DNA from: an uncultured Paracoccaceae bacterium | GTDB taxonomy: Bacteria; Pseudomonadota; Alphaproteobacteria; Rhodobacterales; Rhodobacteraceae | Assembly (NCBI GenBank): GCA_947502145.1 | Contig: CANMYO010000004.1 | Location: forward strand, 62,001-126,000 | Direction of reading: 5' to 3' | DNA: 64,000 bases | Program-made: the position numbers and the translations under genes | Part shown: positions 57,797 to 64,000 of the stretch, in pieces | Layout of the letters: every line of letters begins with the position of its first letter | Numbering within the stretch: the stretch's first letter is position 1 | Notes under the pieces: model-generated | Told to the model about the DNA's origin: nothing | Seen by the model: the letters and a program-made list of their open reading frames with translations, nothing else | The model's database searches: none

Positions 57797-57857
57797 GGCA
57801 AAAATAGGCAAAAAGTCGAACCCTAATAATAATACTATTAGCACCCGACTTTTTGCC
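57797..57857. other. Candidate element origin: nested stem-loop with GGCAAAAA repeats
   Basis: A 12-bp perfect outer inverted repeat (57807-57818 with 57846-57857, GGCAAAAAGTCG and its complement) encloses an AT-rich inner one (CTAATA 57823-57828 with TATTAG 57836-57841). A further direct GGCAAAAA copy is at 57797-57804. It lies between the primase-helicase and the next gene. The AT-rich loop and position fit a replication origin; a bidirectional terminator is the main alternative, because one arm ends in TTTTT. Confidence 0.45.
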
Positions 57858-57957
57858 CCCCACCCTCCAATCCCAGCAGGAGGCGTTCCGCACAAATGTC
57901 AGCCCTGTCAGCACCCGCAGCCCTAAATACCTATGACAAACATATTAGGAACCAGCC

Positions 57958-58350
57958 ATGATCATCTATGCCCCACACGAATACCCATCACCACAACACT
58001 ACCATCAGCTAGACTATACATTCGACGAACCGCTTTCGATCTCTGTCAGGTATCACAGCATTGATAATGGCAACGACATCTTCGAACATGTTGATCAGAT
58101 CACCGATCCAATCCTTCGTTACCATGATGATGGCGCACTACTCTTAGATGTCTGGAATAACGACGAAGACCGAGATTGGGTTGCATCGACGATCTTCTTC
58201 ATCGACGGGAACCATCTCGCACTGCGTGAAGCACGGACTTTCGGTCGGTGGCGTGACAGGGGCCTAGTCCACCTGATGACCATTGTTGCCCAAACATTGA
58301 CCGGCTGGACTATGCAGACCTCAGGGCATCGATGGGTGGATGTGTGGTGA
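57958..58350 (+). CDS. Hypothetical protein
   Basis: A 130-aa protein, rich in His, Asp and Trp, starting MIIYAPHEYPSPQHYHQLDY. No domain or motif recognised. The preceding AGGAACCAGCC gives a fair ribosome binding site. It is separated from the resolvase by about 290 bp. Confidence 0.65.
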   Translation: MIIYAPHEYPSPQHYHQLDYTFDEPLSISVRYHSIDNGNDIFEHVDQITDPILRYHDDGALLLDVWNNDEDRDWVASTIFFIDGNHLALREARTFGRWRDRGLVHLMTIVAQTLTGWTMQTSGHRWVDVW

Positions 58351-58474
58351 CGTTTATCCAGAACGCACTGTGGTAGCCAACCCGAACAACCACGAGATCA
58401 GTGTCCGTATCCCCATGGTTCAACGGTCAGCACAGGATAATCCCCATCCACGCCCCTTGCCCCCATCCTGAGGC

Positions 58475-58626
58475 TTTCGGACACTTGGACAACGGATGCC
58501 ACCTGAACGGACTGTCCGATATGAGTATACTTGCAACGGACATATGAATTCGGACCCAAAGTGTCCCATTAGACTTGCTGAATTACTTATCGGACGATAG
58601 GCGTTATTCGGACAGTCATATAGGAC
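58475..58626. promoter_or_regulatory. Candidate res site of the serine resolvase
   Basis: Six CGGAC/GTCCG elements in about 150 bp: TTTCGGACA (58475), TGTCCGATA (58513), ACGGACA (58536), TTCGGACC (58549), TTATCGGAC (58587) and TTATTCGGACA (58604). TGTCCGATA matches the Tn3-type resolvase half-site TGTCYRTTA closely. The cluster sits directly upstream of the resolvase gene, as res sites do. Confidence 0.55.
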
Positions 58627-58639
58627 AGGAGGGTCGCGC

Positions 58640-59209
58640 ATGGGCGAACTTATCGGATACGGTCGGGTCAGTTCCAAATCACAATCACTAGATATTCAGA
58701 TCGCTGCACTAACCGCTGCTGGGGTGACAACTGAGCATATGTATCTGGAAAAAGCATCAGGTCGAAAGCGAAATGGCCGTGCTGCCTTAGAAGACCTACT
58801 GGGCCGTGGCATTCGCAAAGGTGATACCCTTGTTTGCACTCGTCTGGATCGTTTGGCACGTTCCACCCGTGATCTCCTGCACATCGCTGAGACCTTGGAC
58901 GACAAGGGCGTGGCCTTGAGGGTGTTGGAACAACCAATCGATACTACCAATCCAACGGGAAAATTATTTTTCACGATGTTAGGTGCGTTCGGAGAGTTTG
59001 AAGCCAGCATCCGCGCCGAACGTCAACGTGAAGGGATCGATGCCGCACTGGCAAAGGGTGATGATAGCCCGTTCAGAGGCAGACCGCCGAGCATCAACAT
59101 TGAGGCCGTATTGACCCTTCGAAACGAAGGCCGAACCCCAACGGCAATTGCCAAGGAACTCGGCATCGCAAGGTCGTCAGTATACCGTTGCCTTCAGGCC
59201 GAGCGGTAG
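58640..59209 (+). CDS. Serine recombinase (resolvase/invertase family)
   Basis: A 189-aa small serine recombinase. The nucleophile is in YGRVSSKSQS (serine 11 or 12); QIAALTAAG, DTLVCTRLDRLARSTRDLL and the E-helix (FFTMLGAFGEFEASIRAERQREGI) follow, with a C-terminal HTH (TPTAIAKELGIARSSVYRCLQ). An AGGAGGG site precedes the ATG. It could resolve element dimers after replication. It is convergent with the nuclease cassette. Confidence 0.93.
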   Translation: MGELIGYGRVSSKSQSLDIQIAALTAAGVTTEHMYLEKASGRKRNGRAALEDLLGRGIRKGDTLVCTRLDRLARSTRDLLHIAETLDDKGVALRVLEQPIDTTNPTGKLFFTMLGAFGEFEASIRAERQREGIDAALAKGDDSPFRGRPPSINIEAVLTLRNEGRTPTAIAKELGIARSSVYRCLQAER

Positions 59210-59223
59210 TCCAGCACGGGCGA

Positions 59224-59862
59224 TCACTTCTGCGGATCGTGTTGTAGAGGGACGATGGTATGGCGAACATAAAAATTGCACCCTGAATTGGCACACAAAT
59301 GTTCGGTTCGAAAGAAAAGGTTGGTAGCGATCCTATCCTCAATGACCTTCACGATGTCGTGCGCACCAGTTAATCGGCCCATCCATTCTTCAAGAACCGT
59401 GGCAGATTTTCCACCCCGATGGTAGATGATCAACTCACCATGGTCTTTGCCAGCCAGAGCAGTGCCATATCGTGTTGATAGTTGAAGAAATCCATCGTCC
59501 AACCAACCATAGCTCTTGTGGACCTTGGCTTCTCCAAGCCAGCGGAAGCCACTGTCGTGATTGACCACGATATCACAATGGCCGTTCACGTGCTGATCGT
59601 GGACTGCGGAAATCCCTGCGGCATTCAACATCTGAACCACCTGCATTGAGATTTCATCTTCACCACGATCTTCCTTGGCAATGATACCACGTATATCTAC
59701 GAGGTTAGCATAAGCTTGGCCTAAGACCTCTTCCAGTATGGATACCCGTTCTTGATGCGACGGTGCAAATGCCCACCTAAGAACGCGCCCGCCTTGGCTG
59801 TCACCATTCCACCGCAGAAAGTCGGCAACCGTCACATCCTCAGGATTCATCTCTGGCTTCAT
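59224..59862 (-). CDS. PD-(D/E)XK nuclease-like protein
   Basis: About 212 aa. E70 in EDEISMQVV, D97 in CDIVVNHDSGFRWLG and E111-x-K113 in GEAKVHKSYGW (numbering from 59862) give the complete E-D-ExK order of PD-(D/E)XK nucleases; the YGWLDDGFLQLSTRY helix matches the following helix of that fold. Start is uncertain: ATGs at 59850, 59862 and 59889 are in frame, all overlapping the gene upstream. It is the last gene of a three-gene minus-strand cassette and presumably its effector. Confidence 0.75.
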   Translation of the reverse strand: MKPEMNPEDVTVADFLRWNGDSQGGRVLRWAFAPSHQERVSILEEVLGQAYANLVDIRGIIAKEDRGEDEISMQVVQMLNAAGISAVHDQHVNGHCDIVVNHDSGFRWLGEAKVHKSYGWLDDGFLQLSTRYGTALAGKDHGELIIYHRGGKSATVLEEWMGRLTGAHDIVKVIEDRIATNLFFRTEHLCANSGCNFYVRHTIVPLQHDPQK

Positions 59863-60241
59863 CCCTGATAGAGTAGAAAATGCGAACATGTTCTAGCGGT
59901 TGGGCAATCAGTTCGCCTGTGTCAGGGTGTGCAAGCTTTCCACTTTCAATGAGGTCCCCGAACTCTTCCTTAGTCAAATGATGCTGACCATCATCCGCGT
60001 CGAGGTAACCGTTCATTGATAGTATTGGTGCTTCCATGGTGCTGAGTATGCTAAGTGCTGGAAGCAAGTTTGGGTGCGTTGCAGCGGAAAGGTTCTTTGC
60101 AAAGAATGGCAACCCAAGGTGATAACCATCGCCTTCGTCTATTCGTGACAAAAGGTCTGTCAGCGCCAGACACACTTCACGCATCTCTGGGTCAAGTTGC
60201 GCCCGTTCCAATCGTTGCCTGAACTGTGCGAAGGCCATCAC
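59840..60241 (-). CDS. Hypothetical middle gene of the nuclease cassette
   Basis: A 133-aa protein, mostly helical (FRQRLERAQLDPEMREVCLALTDLLSRID) with no recognised domain. It overlaps the nuclease gene downstream and lies 1 bp from the 354-aa gene upstream, so the three are a translational unit. A regulatory or adaptor role is possible. Confidence 0.7.
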   Translation of the reverse strand: MMAFAQFRQRLERAQLDPEMREVCLALTDLLSRIDEGDGYHLGLPFFAKNLSAATHPNLLPALSILSTMEAPILSMNGYLDADDGQHHLTKEEFGDLIESGKLAHPDTGELIAQPLEHVRIFYSIRDEARDES

Positions 60242-60242
60242 A

Positions 60243-61307
60243 TCACTCAGCCGCTTCGACTAACTCTAGCTGAGCCTTCTTTCCGAGGCGGTCGATCACA
60301 AATTCATAATCTGCGGCACGGACACAATTGTTGATCAATGCACCACTAATGATCGGGTTTCCGTTCTTCCCGTTGCCTGCGGGTCCACTGGCAGAAAGGC
60401 TTATGGCAGGGATGTAGAAAACGTTGTCCTCGGCAAAGTTCCACTCGACGGTAATTCGATATATCGCGATTGCTTCTACCGCAGTTTTCCCAGCAACATG
60501 GTAAGCCTCAGTGCGTTGATCCGCGTCCTTACGGCGGCGTGGCATCTTCTCATCTTTGATGCCACCCGTGGTCGTCTGGAACGTCATCTGCGTGACCGTT
60601 CCTTCTTTTGCGTCATCATAGAAAGGCAGCACAGCGGGGAACAGATTCACTGGTTGGTCGATTTCAATACCAGCCCACTTGTTCACCATAGTTTTGAGGA
60701 CGGAATGCAGGCCATGCACATCAGCCTCGGCGACGCCACGCGGGTGATCAACGCGAATTTCTAGGAAATCACGGTGGTGGGGCATCCACACAACATGAAA
60801 TAACTGCATTGGTTCACGCACCAGCCCAACGACTTCATCGTAGCGGGTGCGCATCGCGGATGGGTCTTCAAAGTCATCGAAGAGGATTTCTTCGCGCTTC
60901 TTGACCCAGAACACGGATGATAAAACTACACCAACACCGTCTTCGTTGCTTTCGACCTGAACAACAGACATGTCGCCTGTGCCTTTATGCAAGGCATCAT
61001 CTTCCATTAGGTGAGGATAGGCGCGGTATGCAGGACCATCGTCGATGGAAATATTGCTGATCGTCTGTTGGATCGCATGACGTTTGGATGATGGCACTGG
61101 GTAGAGCTTGGTATATTTCTCACCACACAAGAGATGTTCAACCAGCGCATCTTCCAACTTGCCATGTTCAACCTGCAAGCCTGAGTCTGCGACCTTTTTT
61201 AGGGTCCCATCCCAACCGTGACTTGTCGAAATACCGTTGGCGTTCAAAATCTTCTTTGCGTTTGTCCACGACATCCGATGCCGCATGGTTCGAAATAACT
61301 TCTTCAT
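60243..61307 (-). CDS. Hypothetical first gene of the nuclease cassette
   Basis: A 354-aa protein of no recognised family. N-terminal region (NAKKILNANGISTSHGWDGTLKKV) looks like a small nucleic-acid-binding helical unit; the centre has FHVVWMPHHRDFLEIRVDHPRGV. A GAGGA site precedes ATG 61307. It shares a tight operon with the 133-aa protein and the PD-(D/E)XK protein and begins close to attR, a place where accessory cargo is often found. Confidence 0.72.
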   Translation of the reverse strand: MKKLFRTMRHRMSWTNAKKILNANGISTSHGWDGTLKKVADSGLQVEHGKLEDALVEHLLCGEKYTKLYPVPSSKRHAIQQTISNISIDDGPAYRAYPHLMEDDALHKGTGDMSVVQVESNEDGVGVVLSSVFWVKKREEILFDDFEDPSAMRTRYDEVVGLVREPMQLFHVVWMPHHRDFLEIRVDHPRGVAEADVHGLHSVLKTMVNKWAGIEIDQPVNLFPAVLPFYDDAKEGTVTQMTFQTTTGGIKDEKMPRRRKDADQRTEAYHVAGKTAVEAIAIYRITVEWNFAEDNVFYIPAISLSASGPAGNGKNGNPIISGALINNCVRAADYEFVIDRLGKKAQLELVEAAE

Positions 61308-61492
61308 AAAAATTCATCCTCAGGGTGGCTTCAGCGGAACACAACCCAGACGATTCTACCAGGTGATTTGATCTCAGCCAGTGGCACAAAAGTGCGTTGC
61401 GATACCACTGATAAGCGTGTTGTAAGTTCTATACTTTGCCGACCCCAGTGGGATTGGAAGATCAATTGGCAACACCGAATAACCACCAATTC

Positions 61493-61520
61493 TGGACACA
61501 TACTATCCTTTTTTGGACAC
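61493..61520 (+). repeat. Arm-type integrase site pair, right
   Basis: TGGACAC at 61493-61499 and 61514-61520, 21 bp apart, matching the core and the spacing of the pair at the left end, in the same orientation. About 85 bp inside attR. Confidence 0.6.
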
Positions 61521-61604
61521 CACGGTGACCTAATCGCCCACCATAGCGTCCGCATCATATTGATAAATATGTTTTATTTTTACAATCCTATTTGCGGAAA
61601 ACCA

Positions 61605-61624
61605 GATTCCAGGGTCGCCCACCA
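61605..61624 (+). repeat. attR (20-bp direct repeat)
   Basis: Perfect copy of the tRNA-Tyr 3' end (42038-42057). The DNA on either side shows no tRNA. The roughly 430 bp between the cassette start and the next core gene holds only this repeat, the arm sites and no gene. Confidence 0.92.
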
Positions 61625-61745
61625 CTTTCCGACAGCTAAAAATATGGGCCTTTCCAATGCCTTCGTTGGATCCGGCCAGGCCGATTCCTATCGCGATCGC
61701 GCGCAAGTTTTGGGATTTGTCCGAACAACCAAATCGGCGCGGCGC

Positions 61746-62240
61746 TCACGGCATTTGAATTGCGGCACGGTCATATTCTGCGGTTTCGCTGGTCCCATCA
61801 TCATACATCAACTGCACCGTAACTGTTTCAACGCTGTTTTCGCGCAGCGCGACATAGGGCAGATAGTTTTCGATGTCGGTCATCGCGTTTGGGGCATTGG
61901 TGCCTTCATGGCAAGGTTCAAGGGGTAACTCTGTTTCAGGGGCTTCATCATTGATCCCGTAGGAAATCCCCCATAGCCCGCAGCGCCACGCCAGAAGATT
62001 GGTGAAATAGAGCAGATCCTGCCCTTCGTAATTGCGCACCGCAACCCAGTTCGGTTTTGTTGCGGTCAGGATCATCTTGATCTCACCCGCGGTGGTAAAC
62101 TGGCCAGTTGCTGTCTGATCCTCGGGTTCACGCATCTCCACGTCTGTTGTGCCACTGGACGAGGAAACCGCACCGCCGCTGTCAGACGGTGAGATGCCGA
62201 GGGCCAATCCGATCAGATAGGGTAAAAATATGTCAAACAT
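61746..62240 (-). CDS. Conserved hypothetical exported protein
   Basis: A 164-aa protein with a hydrophobic N-terminus (MFDIFLPYLIGLALGIS) and a Ser/Gly/Thr-rich linker, then a compact domain with two cysteines (AWRCGLWGISYGIND ... LPLEPCHEG). Probably periplasmic or membrane-anchored. No family recognised. First gene after the island. Confidence 0.75.
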   Translation of the reverse strand: MFDIFLPYLIGLALGISPSDSGGAVSSSSGTTDVEMREPEDQTATGQFTTAGEIKMILTATKPNWVAVRNYEGQDLLYFTNLLAWRCGLWGISYGINDEAPETELPLEPCHEGTNAPNAMTDIENYLPYVALRENSVETVTVQLMYDDGTSETAEYDRAAIQMP

Positions 62241-62318
62241 CTTTGGTCTCTCAATCCCGGCTAGCAGCGTTAACTTATTCGTCCTATAGTCCTGAAAAAA
62301 CAGGGCAGTGTGGACACA

Positions 62319-63320
62319 ATGGCGCGGAACGGCACGACACGCCAGTCATTCAATATCATGATCGTTGGCCAGGGCGGGCGGCTGCAGTACGAAGCGGTGC
62401 TGTTTCTGGCATCGTTGCGAACGATATCGCCCGGCTTTCAGGGCAATGTATTTGTCGTTGAACCCCAGCCGGGACCGAACTGGACCAAAGACCCCAGGAT
62501 GTCTGACGACATCAAAGAGGTCATCTCCGATCTGGGTGGTACAATTGTCCCATTTGAAAGCGTTCATTTTGGCCAGACTTACCCCTATGGCAACAAGATC
62601 GAAGGGCTTGCAGCGCTTCCCGCAGGACAACCCTTTGTTTTCTTCGACACCGATACGTTGGTAACGGGGGAACTTGCGACGATTCCCTTCAATTTTGACC
62701 GGCCTGCTGCCTCGATGAAACGTGAGGGGACCTGGCCCGTCGAAGAGTTGTACTGGCCCGGTTATACGGCGATCTGGAAATCGCTTTACGACAAGTTTGG
62801 GTTGGAGTTTGAAACCTCGTTGGATCTATCGCAGCCTGACGAGTACTGGCAACGGTATCTTTACTTCAATGCCGGTTGGTTCATGGGAAACTGTCCGGTC
62901 AAGTTCGGACAAAGATTTCTCGAATACGCCCTTGCCGTACGGGACGATCGCCCGGACGAACTTGTCATCCAACCACTTGACCCCTGGCTGGATCAAATTG
63001 TTCTGCCACTCGTCATCCATAGCTTTGGTGGTGGCCGTCCGGGGCCTGAACTGGCTGGACTTGATGGGGACATTACTTGTCATTATCGGTTGCTACCGCT
63101 GTTTTATGCCCGCGAAAGCGAACATGCGGTGGGTGTAATGGATGCTGTAGCTTCGCCCAATAAGATCAAGAAATGGCTAAAGAATTACGATCCATTCAAG
63201 AGGATGATTTATCAGGGGCGTGGTCATAAAGTGCGGGCAATGTTCGACCAAAACGACCTGCCTGTTCCTGAAAAGAAGCTTCGGAACAAAATCAAATCCG
63301 CAGGGTTCTGGATGCGTTAG
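62319..63320 (+). CDS. GT-A-like glycosyltransferase-type protein
   Basis: About 333 aa. An N-terminal nucleotide-sugar-like fold (FNIMIVGQGGRLQYEAVLFLASLR) is followed by FVFFDTDTLVTG, a DxD-type metal motif as in GT8 and related GT-A enzymes, and the later YFNAGWFMGNCP segment. Substrate unknown. The ATG at 62319 is favoured over a GTG at 62310. It may act in surface polysaccharide or protein glycosylation. Confidence 0.72.
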   Translation: MARNGTTRQSFNIMIVGQGGRLQYEAVLFLASLRTISPGFQGNVFVVEPQPGPNWTKDPRMSDDIKEVISDLGGTIVPFESVHFGQTYPYGNKIEGLAALPAGQPFVFFDTDTLVTGELATIPFNFDRPAASMKREGTWPVEELYWPGYTAIWKSLYDKFGLEFETSLDLSQPDEYWQRYLYFNAGWFMGNCPVKFGQRFLEYALAVRDDRPDELVIQPLDPWLDQIVLPLVIHSFGGGRPGPELAGLDGDITCHYRLLPLFYARESEHAVGVMDAVASPNKIKKWLKNYDPFKRMIYQGRGHKVRAMFDQNDLPVPEKKLRNKIKSAGFWMR

Positions 63321-63469
63321 GCCTGCGCCAGCCATCAAGGTAGAAATCCTTTGTAACACATCTGATTTCTGTTCACTGGCTGGCGCTTCATTCAGATTAT
63401 TGGTCGGGACATTGAGACCGCGGCGCTTTCCGCCTAAACATCGTTGGGACAATTCAAGGGAGAAAGACA

Positions 63470-64000
63470 TGACAGACGGCCCATCATACGGCTTTGACAC
63501 ACTTCAGGTTCACGCCGGCGCACGACCTGATCCAGCGACCGGTGCACGGCAGGTGCCGATTTACCAGACGACCGCATATGTCTTTCGTGACGCGGATCAC
63601 GCTGCAGCTCTCTTCAATCTGCAAGAGGTCGGCTACATCTACTCTCGCCTGACCAACCCCACTGTCGGTGCATTGCAGGAACGCATTGCAACACTAGAGG
63701 GCGGTGCCGGTGCTGTTTGTTGTTCCTCCGGGCATGCCGCGCAAATCATGGCGCTTTTTCCCCTGATGGCACCCGGCCGCAATATTGTCGCCTCGACCCG
63801 TCTGTATGGCGGGTCCGTCACCCAGTTGTCCCAAACGATCAAGCGGTTCGGATGGACAGCCAAGTTTGTTGATTTCGACGATCTGGAGGCTGTAAAGGCG
63901 GCAATTGACGATGATACCCGTGCAGTATTTGGTGAGGCGATTGCCAATCCCGGCGGTCACATCATGGACGTGCGGGCGATTGCTGACATTGCAGACGCCG
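63470..64000 (+). CDS. O-acetylhomoserine sulfhydrylase-type PLP enzyme (5' part)
   Basis: The first 177 residues of a Cys/Met-metabolism PLP enzyme, cut by the window end. GFDTLQVHAGARPDPATGARQVPIYQTTAYVF, YSRLTNPTVGALQERIATLEGGAGAVCCSSGHAAQ and RLYGGSVTQLSQTIKRFG are typical of O-acetylhomoserine (thiol)-lyase (MetY/Cys-D type), which makes homocysteine from sulfide. The PLP lysine lies beyond the edge. An AAGGGAG site precedes the ATG. Confidence 0.92.

Larger units (their letters stand above)
42038..61624. mobile_element. 19.6-kb integrative element in tRNA-Tyr
   Basis: Bounded by 20-bp perfect direct repeats (42038-42057 and 61605-61624), one being the tRNA-Tyr 3' end. It carries a tyrosine integrase beside the left end, arm-type repeats inside both ends, a putative restriction/defence operon, a primase-helicase, a serine resolvase and a nuclease cassette. 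Base composition looks less GC-rich than the flanks. No conjugation or capsid genes are recognised, so it is either mobilised by a helper or is a small replicating island. Confidence 0.9.

Noticed and set aside
61168-61389. A minus-strand ORF (MNFYEEVISNHAASD...) overlapping the start of the 354-aa cassette gene
   Set aside because: Its start shares the same GAGGA site but at too short a spacing, and the 354-aa frame is long and coupled to its neighbours. A short leader peptide cannot be fully excluded.
62311-62321. TGGACACAATG outside the island, identical to the sequence at the integrase start
   Set aside because: A single copy without the 21-bp partner, more than 600 bp beyond attR; taken as chance.

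Overview
The window is chromosomal DNA from an alphaproteobacterium, most likely a roseobacter-type member of the Rhodobacteraceae. The call rests on the layout of the division and cell-wall (dcw) cluster, which includes two tandem DUF2484 genes, and on a DUF1127 gene followed by a tandem array of CCUCCUCCC-loop ('cuckoo') small RNAs. It also rests on the general protein sequence character. The genus cannot be fixed from the sequence alone.

Region 1 (about 60-22,800) is an almost complete dcw cluster on the minus strand. Read in transcription order it is mraZ, rsmH, ftsL, ftsI, murE, murF, mraY, murD, ftsW, murG, murC, two DUF2484 genes, two small membrane proteins, murB, ddl, ftsQ, ftsA, ftsZ. 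Most neighbours overlap by a few bases. Two plus-strand genes (a HI0933/BaiN-type flavoprotein and a SpoIIAA-like protein) and a small minus-strand gene interrupt it. ftsA and ftsZ are separated by about 700 bp without a convincing gene, and ftsZ ends at a clear terminator.

Region 2 (about 23,300-42,060) is ordinary core genome: an Mrp ATPase, ccaF1 plus six cuckoo sRNAs, an Lrp regulator divergent from a LysE exporter, a UvrD/PcrA helicase, an FMN-dependent hydroxy-acid dehydrogenase, pyruvate carboxylase, tRNA-Gly, the histidine genes hisB-hisH and hisA-hisF-hisE with small periplasmic proteins between them, a YHS protein, an rlmB-type rRNA methyltransferase and tRNA-Tyr.

Region 3 (42,038-61,624) is a 19.6-kb integrated element. 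It sits in the 3' end of tRNA-Tyr and is bounded by a 20-bp perfect direct repeat. It carries a tyrosine integrase next to attL and paired 21-bp-spaced TGGACAC arm-type sites just inside each end. A six-gene minus-strand operon looks like an uncatalogued restriction/defence system: an HTH controller, an MmeI-like adenine methyltransferase with no visible nuclease motif, a HEPN-like protein, two proteins with GIY-YIG-like domains and an SF2 helicase. Inside that operon a 52-codon ORF is a diverged copy of the first 46 residues of the helicase and is coupled to the next gene by an ATGA overlap. The rest of the element holds a divergent HTH gene with a mirrored operator pair, a ribbon-helix-helix protein, an ART-like protein, a 996-aa archaeo-eukaryotic-type primase fused to an SF2 helicase with a stem-loop candidate origin downstream, a serine resolvase with a res-like region, and a three-gene cassette ending in a PD-(D/E)XK nuclease.

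Region 4 (61,625-64,000) returns to core-like genes: a conserved hypothetical, a GT-A-like protein with a DTD motif, and the 5' part of an O-acetylhomoserine sulfhydrylase-type gene cut by the window edge.
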